From: Heterohyrax brucei
Lineage: Eukaryota > Chordata > Mammalia > Hyracoidea > Procaviidae
Direction of reading: 5' to 3'
Assembly: GCA_028571685.1 (NCBI GenBank)
Contig: CM053162.1
Location: 45,790,851 to 45,854,850 of the forward strand
DNA: 64,000 nt
Made by a program: the position numbers and the translations under genes. The notes under the pieces are model-generated. The model did not search any database. It worked only from the letters and a program-made list of their open reading frames with translations, and was not told the origin of the DNA. Shown here piece after piece: positions 55,617 through 64,000 of the stretch; position 1 is the stretch's first letter, and each line of letters starts with the position of its first letter.

Positions 55617-56160
55617 TGAGGACTGCCAGTTAAGTTCGTGAACTTATCCTCGAAGAAGAGCCACTTGCCTCCTTACTGAACGTCACTATGGTCACCTTCC
55701 AAGTCCTCCCCTTGGGAAGCTAGGCACTGACACCAGCACCCATTCCACCCTTCAGAGCAATTTTGGAACTCTTTTTCTGGAATGGCCATCAAAGTTGTCA
55801 TTGTATTATACTTGATGTCCTGAATATCAACCAAATGTCTTCCTTTAATATTGCCGTTTTCTTCGGGTAAAAAAAAAAGTCATTGGGGACCAAATCAGGT
55901 GAGTAAGGAGGGTGTTCCAATACAGTTATTTATTTACTAACTAAAAACTTTCTCACAGACAGCTATAATTAAGCTCACGAACTTGCCACCTTGCCAGCTG
56001 TGCAATGGCCATTCCAGAAAGATTTCCAAAATTGCCTGGAAGCGTGGACTGGGCACTGGTGTCAGTGCACAGCTTTCCATGGGGAGTACTTTGAAGGTGA
56101 CTGTAATGAGGTGTGTAGTACTTAAACAATTAAGTTCACAGACTTCATTTTCAGACCTTG
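55617..56160 (-). mobile_element. Palindromic mariner-derived element, copy 4
   Basis: TA at 55615-55616 and 56161-56162. The left long arm is antisense ('gaacttatcctcgaagaaga', 'caccttccaagtcctcccct', 'aggtgagtaaggagggtgtt'). The spacer 'aattaagctcacgaacttgc' leads into the short sense arm from about 56000 ('caatggccattccagaaaga') and the terminus 'cattttcagaccttg'. Same junction as copies 1-3. Confidence 0.9.
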
Positions 56161-56279
56161 TAGACAATAAGGTTACTGTTTGTCTTGTTTTTTGTTTGTT
56201 TGTTATAGCTGAGTTTTACTGTGTACATTTCAACCTTGCTACATTAGGAAAGTTGTTACAGAATGAAGATAACTCAGCT

Positions 56280-56440
56280 TGATGTACTTCTGCCTGGAAA
56301 GGAGGGAGAGAGGACAGAAGGAAGGGAAGAATGTGAGAAGGAAAGGAAGGGAGGAGATGAAAGATGAGAGGGGAAGGCAGGAGAAGGACTGTAAGCAGTG
56401 GTTGTTTGGAAGAGGGGAGGGCGGGGTAGTTGAGGGACAG
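56280..56440 (+). repeat. Polypurine (GA-rich) tract
   Basis: About 150 bp are more than 85% purine ('ggaaaggagggagagaggac', 'gaaggaaaggaagggaggag', 'gaggggagggcggggta'). Long frames on either strand here are artefacts of this composition. Confidence 0.9.
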
Positions 56441-57309
56441 AGGAAGGATGGCATTTTTCATTGCACACTTTTTGAGTTTGTACTGCATGCATGTATTAAC
56501 TGTCAAGAAATAAATTAAAATGGAAAAAACATAAGTTACCTGAAACACCTGCAGATGCACCAAAAGCTGACACTTGATGTTTGACAATTAATATCAGCGA
56601 CATCTAATCTCATGAGGAATCTATGAGCCACTACTTCCACCTCAGCACCGTGTGGCTAGGTTTTTCACCGGGGTACTGTTGGTTTTCAAATAAGCTGTCT
56701 TGTCTGCCCAGGTAGTCCATGTCCCATCTGTGTTTTGTACCCCAAACACAGCTACTGAAGTTCTGTCACTGTGCCGTCCTTGAAACAAGGGAAAGCAATC
56801 CTACTGATCCAGGTGGTTTCATCTGTGGTGCTGGATTGAATCACAGGAAGGACTGATGAGGTGGACTTGCGCCCACTCTGGTTATTCCCACCCCTTTGCC
56901 ATCACATGGCAGTGGGGAAGTTGTGTAAGAACTTGCATATTGGAATCAAATTCTCTAGGGTTCACCTTCGCCACCTCCTAGCTTTGGGTCTTTGGGTAAG
57001 CCTTGAATTTCTTTTTCTACACTTTGAAGTTAATACTAAACTCACTGGGTTATTTCAAAGATTAAAAAAGAACTTTGGTTAAAAAAAAAAATTGAGAAAA
57101 ATGCTGTAACTGCTCTGCTTACCACCAATTGCAGTCTAAAAGAACAGAGATTAAGTTTTAGAAACTCAGTATCCCTCTTCTATGTTTTCTTCAGTTTTTC
57201 CCCAACATATAAGCCCCTCCATTCATCTGTAGTAACCCTTCCTTTCATTGTTATCTTTCCCTGTAGGTTTACTCCCTTGGCCCAGCCTCCCTCTGCTCTG
57301 CTAATTAGT
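56441..57309. other. Mostly unique, with a MIR
   Basis: 56930-57065 is a sense MIR ('ggaatcaaattctctagggt', 'ggtctttgggtaagccttga'). The rest is unassigned. Confidence 0.55.
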
Positions 57310-57735
57310 ATGCTTTCACTTGCAAGTAATTGGAATCCCAAGTCTAACTTGTTTAAACATTAAGGGGATTTATTGGCTCAAGTAACTAAAAACTCTAGAG
57401 GGCATTGGGATGGATGGCTTTAGCAGTTCAGTTACCAAGGACACTTTCTTTCTGTCTCTGATCCCTGTGTCAGCTTCACTGGGTGTCAGCCTTCTTCTAC
57501 GGCTGGTTCTTCTAGTGATTTCAGGCTTGATACCAATGGCAGCTGGGTCTGCATGCTTCCTTGTTATGACCGGAGGAACTGAGAAGGAGTGAGTCTTCAA
57601 ATATCAAACAAAAATCCTGTCCTTCCATTAACAGGGAAAACCTGAGCCAATCACAGTGACTACAGGAAAGCCATGTGCTGATTCGCTCAGCCCAGGACTG
57701 TTGTTCACCATGAACCAATCACAAGGCAGGTGAGA
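57310..57735. mobile_element. Ancient interspersed repeat, family not named
   Basis: 'cttgcaagtaattggaatcc', 'gggatttattggctcaagta' and 'caggaaagccatgtgctgat' are phrases of a mammal-wide repeat I recognise but cannot name. Confidence 0.45.
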
Positions 57736-57742
57736 CTGATTG

Positions 57743-57890
57743 TTAACCCATTGCCCTCAAGTGAATTCTGACTCCTAGCAACCCTATGGGACAGAGTAGA
57801 ACTGCAGAGTTTCCAAGGAGCAACCGGTGGATTTGAATTGCCAACCTTTTGGTTAACAGCTGTAACATGTAACCACTATGACACCAGAGT
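57743..57890 (-). mobile_element. AfroSINE, antisense
   Basis: 'ttaacccattgccctcaagt' to 'actatgacaccagagt', with a small deletion after 'gtagaactgc'. Confidence 0.9.
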
Positions 57891-58124
57891 TGTTGTTAGG
57901 TGCCCTCAGGTCAGTTCCAACTCATAGTGATCCTGTGTACAACAGAAGCTAACACTGTCTGGTCCTGCCTTAACCTCGCAATTGTTGCTGTATTTGAGCC
58001 TGTTGTTGCAGCCACTGTGTCACTCTGTCTTGTTGAGAGTCTTCCTCTTTTTCATTGACTCTCTAACTTACCAAGTGTGATGTCTTTCCCCAGTGACTGG
58101 TCCCTCTTGATAACATATCTGGTG
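57891..58124 (-). mobile_element. RTE 3' end, antisense
   Basis: Reversed tail 'ttgttgttaggtgccctcag', then 'tgttgagagtcttcctcttt' to 'ctctcttgataacata'. Same segment as 26.9-27.2 kb, truncated sooner. Confidence 0.85.
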
Positions 58125-59018
58125 GTTAAGGTTGTGAGTCAACTTTGCTGGGCCATGATTCTCAGTGGTTCAGCAATTATGTAATGATGTAGTTATCCTC
58201 TGTTTTGTGATACAATGTAATCATCTCCATGATGTGATCTGATGTGATCAGCCAATCAGTTTTAAGGGGAGTTTCCTTGGAGGTGTGGCCTCCATCAAAT
58301 AGATATGGAAATCCTGGCAAAGCTAACTGGCTTTTGATTGCTCTGGGTCCTGCATTTGAATAGTCGTCATGTGACTTCTTGTTCTTGGGACTTAAGTCGG
58401 TGGCCTGCTGTACTGTGTGCCAATCTTGGATTTCACCAGCCTCCATAGCTTGTGAGCCAGCAACCTCCTGTTTTGCCTGCCAATCTTGGATTTGTCTACT
58501 CCTGCCAAAAAAACAAACAGATCTGTGGTGGAGGAGTGCAAACAGAGTGCTTGTTGGAAGCAAAGATGGCAAGACTTTGGCCATGTTGTCAGGAGGGATC
58601 AGTCCCTGGAGAAGGCCATCATGCTTGGTAAGGTGGACCGTCAGCAAAAAAGAGGAAGACTCTCAACAAGATGGATCAACACAGTGGCTGTAAGGATGGG
58701 CTTAAGCATAAAAATGGCTGGGGACATGGAGCAGAACCAAGCAGTGTCTTACTCTGCTGTGCACAGGATTGCCTTGAGTTGGAACCAACTTGACGGCACC
58801 TGACAACAAGTAGCTATATGAGTCAGGAGAAGCCTCCAGCCTGATACCTGACCCCTGGACTTACAGACTTGTGATATACTAGCCTCTACAACTGTGTGAG
58901 CTGTTTCCTTGAGATACATCTCTCTTTCTATCTCCATATATATAAATATATACACACACATATGTATATTTACACACTTTGCTGATTTTCCTTCTCTAGA
59001 GAACCCAGCCTGAAACAA
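58125..59018 (+). mobile_element. LTR (MaLR-like), split by an RTE tail
   Basis: 'ctgggccatgattctcagtg', 'ctccatgatgtgatctgatg', 'tttaaggggagtttccttgg' and, after the RTE, 'ctgacccctggacttacaga' and 'ccttctctagagaacccagc'. A TA/CA microsatellite (58935-58975) lies near its end. Confidence 0.65.
58509..58809 (+). mobile_element. RTE 3' end, sense, nested in LTR
   Basis: 'caaaaaaacaaacagatctg', 'agggatcagtccctggagaa', 'gatggatcaacacagtggct' and the tail 'cttgacggcacctgacaaca'. 300-bp 5'-truncated copy. Confidence 0.9.
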
Positions 59019-60310
59019 TGTGCAAAGCAAGTGAGATTAAATCTCACCACCTTCATTTAGGGAAACCCTGGTGGTATACTGATTAAGTACTATGTCTGCT
59101 AATCAAAAGACTGGTAGTTCAAATCCACCAGGTGCTCCTTGGAAATTCTATGGTGGCAGTTCTACTCTGTCCTATAGCGTCACTATGAGTCAGAAATCAA
59201 CTTGATGGTAGTGGCTTTGTCTTTTTATCTTCATTTGGTTCTAAGGAGCATTCTGGCTGTACTTCTTTCGAGACAGATATATTTATTCTTCTGGGATCCC
59301 ACACTATATTCAATATTATTTGCCAACACTATAGAGACATCAATACTCCTTCGTCTTATTTATTGTTTCATGCATATGAGGTAACTGAAAATATTATGGC
59401 TAGGTCAGACACACCTTATTCCTCAGAGTGATGTCTTTGCTTTTTAACACTTTAAAGAGGTCTTTTGTAGCAGATTTGCCCAATGCAGTATGACATTTGA
59501 TCTCTTGACTGTTGCTTCTATGGGCAGTGATTGTGGATCCAAGTAAACCCTTGACAACTTGAGTCTTCCTTTCTTATGATGTTCCCTACTGGTTCAGTTG
59601 TGAGGATTATGATGAAGTGTCATCCAAGCTGAAGGCTGTAGTCTTTGGTTTTCATCGGTAAGTACTTCAAGTCCTCTTCACTTTTAACAAGGAAGGTTGT
59701 ATCATCTTCATATAACAGGTTGTTGAGTCTTTCTTCAATTCTGATGCCGTGTTCTTCTGTATATAGTCTGTTTTCTCAGATTATTTGCTCCGTATACAAA
59801 TTAGATAAATATGATGAAAGGATATAACCCTGACACACACCTTTCCTGATTTTAAACCATGCAGTATCCCCTTGTTCTATCTGAACTACTGCCTTTTTGT
59901 CTTATGTACAGGTTCCACATGAACACAATTAAATGTTTTAGAATTCCCATTCTTTGTAAGGCTGTCCATAATTTGTTATGATTCAGAGTTGAATGCCTTT
60001 GCAAAGTCAATAAAACACAGGCAAATATCTTTATAGTATTTTCTGCTTTCAGCCAAGATCTATTTAATATCAGTGATGATGTTCCTTATTCTATGTCCTC
60101 TTCTGAATCTGACTTGAATTTTTGGCAGTTTTCTGCCCATGTGCTGCTGCAACCACTTTTGAATGATCTTGAGCAAAATTTTACTTGTGTATAATATTAA
60201 TGGTTTGATGATAATTTCTGCATTTAGTTGGATGCTCTGTCTTTGGAATGGGCATGTATATGGATCTCTCTTCCAGTCAGCTGAGTGGCTTTCATCTGTA
60301 AAACAAAGGG
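59019..60310 (-). mobile_element. RTE LINE reverse transcriptase region, antisense
   Basis: Plus-strand landmarks in antisense order: 'taaggagcattctggctgta', 'gtgatgtctttgctttttaa', 'gttgtatcatcttcatataa' (complement of the YADD region), 'gatataaccctgacacacac' and 'tcttctgaatctgacttgaa'. It begins left of an embedded SINE. The last 3' 150 bp are absent. Inactive. Confidence 0.9.
59059..59228 (+). mobile_element. AfroSINE, short form, inside RTE
   Basis: 'gggaaaccctggtggtatac' to 'gtagtggctttgtcttt'. cttcattt occurs at 59051-59058 and 59229-59236 as the target duplication, and the RTE reading rejoins across it. Confidence 0.95.
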
Positions 60311-60399
60311 AAAAAACAAAAATATCTTTTTTCCAACCCCACATCCCCTTCTAGTTCTCTCTGTTCCTCTCTCTGCTTCCCCCTGTTCTGTCTCTTTTC

Positions 60400-60640
60400 T
60401 TCATAGCCAAACAACTTGATTTTTCTGAACTTCACTTCTTCATTGACTGGTCTCTCCCCAGACCTCTAGAGTATGGTTTCTGTTCCTTCCACTGCATGGA
60501 AATGATGTCGTCAAGATCACCAACACTTCTTCCCTTGTTGCTAAACCCAATGGACATTTCTCGGTCCTCAACTTACTACGGAAATCTTAAGATCCTCTGA
60601 TCTGCATTTGTCTGTCAGTGTGTCATAGAATCATAGATAT
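60400..60640 (+). mobile_element. L2-like fragment
   Basis: 'gtcaagatcaccaacacttc' and 'ctaaacccaatggacatttc' then 'tcggtcctcaacttact' resemble the L2 reverse transcriptase region in sense. Confidence 0.5.
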
Positions 60641-61787
60641 CATTGCTGATGTCAGATAGATCTTGGCTGAAAGCATAGAAAGGTGTTTATCTATGTTTTA
60701 TTGACCATGCAAAGGCATTCAACTCTGTAGATCATAACAAGTTATGGATAACATTGTGGAGATGGGAATTCCAGAACATTTAATTGTGCTTGTGAGGAAT
60801 CTGTATGTGGATCAAGAGGCAGCTGCATGAACAGAACAAGGGGATACTGCATGGTTTAAAGCCAGGAAAGGTGTGTCGGGGTTGTACCTTTCCACAATAT
60901 CTTTTCAAGCTCTATGCTGAGCAAACAACCTGAGAAGCTGGATTATATGAAGAATTCGCAAACCTCAGGATTAGAGGAAAACTCATTAACAGCTTGTGTT
61001 ATGCAGATGACACAACTTTGCTGGCAGGGAAAGTGAAGATGACTGGAAACACTGATGAATATCAAAAGAGCACAGCCTTTACTAAGGACTGCACCTCAAC
61101 ATCAAGAAAACAAAAGTCCTTACAACTGGACCAGTAAGCAACATCATGATGAACAGAGAAAAGATTGATATTGTCAAGGATTTCATTTTACTTTGTTCCA
61201 CAATCAACACCTATGGAGGGAGCAGTCAAGAAATCAAAAGCCGCATTGCACTGAGAAAACTTGCTGCAAGGGTTATCTTTAAAGTGCTGAAAAGTAAAGA
61301 TGTCCCTTGAAGACTTGGGTGCCATCGTATTTTCACCTCATATACATGAGTCGGATCCAACTGGATGGCACTTGGCTATGCATGTGAAAACTGGACAATG
61401 AATAAAGAAGAACTGACACCTCTGAGTTGTGGTGTTGGAGAAGAATACTGAATGCACCAAGGACTGCCAAAAGAACAAACAGTTCTGTTCTGAAAGAAGT
61501 ACAACCAGAGTGCTCCTTGGAAGCAAAGACGGCAAGACTGCGTCTTACATACTTTGGACATGTGGTCAGGAGGGATCAGTCCCTGGAGAAGGACATCATG
61601 TTTGGTAAAGAAGAGGGTCAGCAAAACAGAGGAAGACCTTCAAGGGGATGGACTGACACAGTGGCTGCAACAATGGGCTTAAGCATAAAAACAACTGTGG
61701 ACGTGTCGAAGGACCTGGCAGTGTTTCCTTCTGTTGTACACTGGGTCACTGCGAGTCAGAACCAACTCAGTGGCACCTCACAACAAG
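60641..61787 (+). mobile_element. RTE LINE, reverse transcriptase to 3' end
   Basis: Decayed reading frame: MGIPEHLIVLVRNLYVDQEA (about 60762-60821), a YADD-type site in 'tgttatgcagatgacacaac' (about 60997-61016), then DIVKDFILLCSTINTYGGSS (about 61170-61229). The end is 'gcagtgtttccttctgttgt' to 'cagtggcacctcacaaca'. A 28-bp micro-retroposon interrupts it at 61341-61384. It overlaps the antisense RTE at 59-60 kb in RTE coordinates, so the two are separate insertions. Confidence 0.9.
61341..61384 (+). repeat. Micro-retroposon (28 bp) with 8-bp duplication
   Basis: tatacatg (61341-61348) and tatgcatg (61377-61384) bracket an insert beginning agtcggatccaactgg and ending atggcacttggc. Without it the RTE reads 'cacctcatatgcatgtgaaa', as in the other RTE copies. 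Confidence 0.75.
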
Positions 61788-62272
61788 ACTGTATGAGGTG
61801 CCTGGCCAGAGTAAGGGAGGATAAGATGGGGTCTAGACCTCGAATCCATTTTGTCTAGGAAACCTGTGGACCTAGAAAACTGAGCTAGTTAATAATTATA
61901 AAGAGTAAGGATAGTTTGGGCTGTCATCTGGTATCTAAGGGAATGTTTTCTTTGTAACCAAGTCAAGAGTGACTGTTGTCAGTCCGTTTCCAAGGAGCCT
62001 TTCTGTAACTTCTATGTTTCCAGAAATTAAGCCTGGCAAGTATCCTGTAACCCCTCAATAGTCACCAGATAGTAACCTTCATGGATTGAATTGTGTCCTC
62101 CCCAAAAATGTCTCAGCTTGGTTAGGCTACGATTCCCAGTATTGTGTAGTTGTCCTCCATTCTGTGATTGTAATTTTACTTTAACAGGCTTAGGGTGGGA
62201 TTCTAACACCCTGACTGAGGTCACATCCCTGATCCACTGTAAAGAGAGTTTCCCTGGAATGTAGCCTGCACC

Positions 62273-62925
62273 ACTTTTTTTTTTTAATTGTGTTTTAACT
62301 GAAAGTTTAAAATCTGAGTCAGTTTACAAAAGCTTACACACACTGTTAAGTGTCCTTGTCTACTCTCTCCACACTGTGACAGCACACTCCTCTCCTCTAC
62401 CCTAGATTTCTCGTGTCTGTTCTACCAGCTCATGTACCCCTCTGCCTTCTCAGCTCACTCGAGACAGGAGCTATCAGGTTAGTCTCCTGCATCTACTTAA
62501 GGCAAGAAGCACATTCTTCACCAGAATTAATTTATGTCTTATAGAAACAACCCCAGTGCCATTGAGTCAATTCGGACACATAGCAACCCTAGACGTCAGA
62601 GTAGAACTGCTCCATAGAGTTTCCAAGGAGCAGCTGGCCGATTTGAACTGCCAACCTTCTGGTCAGCAGACGTGGCACTTGACTACTACGCTACCAGGGT
62701 TTGCTTATCTCTTGTAGAACAGTTCAGTCTTTCTCTGAGGAGAAGGCTTCTGGAGTGGTTTCAGTTCTGGACTAACACAGAGTCTGGGAGTCATGTCTTC
62801 CAGTTACTCTTAAGTCTTTTAGACCCTCCAGTTTAGTCTTTTTATTAGAGTTCGAGTTCTGCCCCCCACATTTCTCCCACTTTATCATGGACTCTTTGTT
62901 GGGTTCCCTGTAAGGGGAGTCACTG
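62273..62925 (-). mobile_element. L1 3' UTR, antisense, nested in LTR
   Basis: Reversed A-tail (T-run 62276-62285), then 'ggcaagaagcacattcttca', 'ctttctctgaggagaaggct' and 'cagagtctgggagtcatgtc'. Near-duplicates gcctgcaccac (62263-62273) and ggctacaccac (62927-62937) look like its target duplication. Confidence 0.8.
62543..62703 (-). mobile_element. AfroSINE, antisense, nested in L1
   Basis: 'gaaacaaccccagtgccatt' to 'acgctaccagggtttgc'. Innermost of a three-level nest. Confidence 0.95.
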
Positions 62926-63499
62926 TGGGCTACACCACCTTTTGTCTTACAAGAGATAAAAGGAAAGGAAGCAAGAGGAGAGTTAGGGACCTCATACCAC
63001 CAAGAAAGCCCTGCTGGGAGCATAGTGTGACCTTTGGATCCAGGGTTCCTGCTCAGAGAAATTCCCAGTCTAGGGGAATACTGATGGCAAGGACCATCTT
63101 TCAGAGCCAACACAGACAGAAGACCTTCTTTTGGGGGCTGACACCCTGAATTTGGACTTTTAGCCTACTAGAGTGAGAAAACAAATTTCTGTTTGTTAAA
63201 GCCATCCACTTGTGGTGTTTCTGTTACAGCAGCCCTAGATTACCAAGACAAAGGACACACCAAACTAATCAACAAAGGACACACCAAAAAAAAAAAAACC
63301 GTCTAGTTGCCCAAGATAGAGTCTATGTTGTTGTTGCATATGGCTCAAGTCTATCCACCTAGCTACCTCTCTCCACTCCCACTACTTTCATTTGTATGTA
63401 GTTTCCATTATTTTTCATTGGGACTATTCTACAACTTTCCAAATAGCCTGTCCACATCCAATCTTGCACACCCTCACCCCCTTGTCTGATGTACCTGTC

Positions 63500-63930
63500 T
63501 GTCCCCCTCCTTGAGCTCTCTGCTCCTTTGGAGTCCCTCAGATGTGCCACACTGTCTGTTGGTGTGGCACCTCCACACAAGCCTCTCTGCTGGGAATCCT
63601 TTCCCCAAAGCCCTCATCTGCCAGCCTGCCCACTTGTTGGTGAATTCCCCTTTCCTTCAGGTCTCTGATTGATGTTATTTCCATATAGGCAGCCTTCTCC
63701 GACCTCCGAAGTCTGCGTCAGCGTCCCTCCTGTACTCTCTCCGACTGTCTCTACTTCTGTTGCAGCACTAGCCATGCCATTCTATAACTGGTTGTTTATT
63801 TACTCGCTTGCTTCTACTAGATTTTAAGCATTGTGAGAGTAAGGACCCCGCTTATTTAATTCTGTACAGCTTCAGTGGCTCTTGCATAGTAGATGCTCAA
63901 TGTATTTTTACGGAATATATGAATCCAAAG
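63500..63930 (+). mobile_element. L2 LINE 3' region
   Basis: 'tctgctgggaatcctttccc', 'ttccttcaggtctctgattg', 'tctactagattttaagcatt' and 'ttgcatagtagatgctcaat' are the L2 3' landmarks in order. Confidence 0.8.
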
Positions 63931-64000
63931 TAGGTAGTTGGTATTCAATCCACTCTTCTCTTTCAGGAGGATAAACGTGTCTGACTAGTTAGGCAATTAA

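Larger units (their letters stand above)
62073..63250 (+). mobile_element. Solo LTR, MaLR-like family, sense, split by L1
   Basis: 'ttcatggattgaattgtgtc', 'ggttaggctacgattcccag' and 'ccctgatccactgtaaagag' precede the L1. 'acctcataccaccaagaaag', 'ctgaatttggacttttagcc' and 'cagccctagattaccaagac' follow it. This is the sense counterpart of the antisense LTRs at 20.4, 49.2 and 52.7 kb. Confidence 0.85.

Noticed and set aside
56216-56587. Long minus-strand frames rich in Ser, Pro and Leu
   Set aside because: They are produced by the polypurine tract on the plus strand, where stop codons are rare in several frames on the complement.

Overview
This window is nuclear DNA of a placental mammal, and the repeats place it in Afrotheria. 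It is packed with AfroSINE copies (about 45). These are tRNA-derived SINEs with an A-box-like TAGTGGTTAAGTGC, a B-box-like GTTCAAATCC, and a 3' half reading like 'gggtcgctatgagtcgga...ggcagtgggtttggttt'. RTE-clade LINEs share that 3' end. AfroSINEs occur here in a long form and in a short form lacking about 45 nt. From memory, a 45-nt deletion marks the AfroSINE subfamily of Paenungulata (elephants, sirenians, hyraxes). An elephant-type genome is my best guess; the species cannot be fixed from the sequence alone.

I find no supportable protein-coding exon, rRNA, functional tRNA or CRISPR. Every long reading frame I examined falls in a transposon relic or lacks coding character. The window reads as intergenic or deep intronic DNA, and its content is a record of successive transposon insertions.

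Layout: 1-6.8 kb holds SINEs, an LTR, MIRs and a decayed hAT/ZMYM-like segment. 7.1-10.1 kb holds two L1 3' ends. 10.7-13.3 kb is L2 riddled with SINEs. 14.7-22 kb holds SINEs, a palindromic mariner and an LTR. 22.4-24.5 kb is antisense L1. 24.9-31 kb is a deep nest: a DNA transposon holding an RTE that holds an RTE tail, then a 5'-inverted RTE holding a mariner. 32-37.9 kb holds an RTE-derived nonautonomous element, L1, SINEs, a mariner and an old RTE. 38-48 kb is mostly unique sequence. 48.8-53.3 kb holds a tRNA-Gly/RTE chimeric SINE split by an LTR, and an LTR inside a SINE. 53.6-57.7 kb has the most CpG-rich unique block and the fourth mariner. 57.7-63.9 kb holds RTE, LTR and L1 nests and L2.

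Two patterns stand out. First, five very short insertions (19-50 bp) carry the 3' end of one retroposon ending in GCACTTGGC(TGGC)n. Each is bounded by a 7-12 bp direct repeat, and four lie inside older repeats whose empty site can be inferred. Second, four copies of a mariner-derived palindromic element share the same asymmetric arms and internal junction, so one rearranged founder was mobilised. Also notable are a twin-priming-type RTE inversion with a recoverable empty site and a tRNA-Gly-headed RTE SINE. Family names are from memory; no database was searched.
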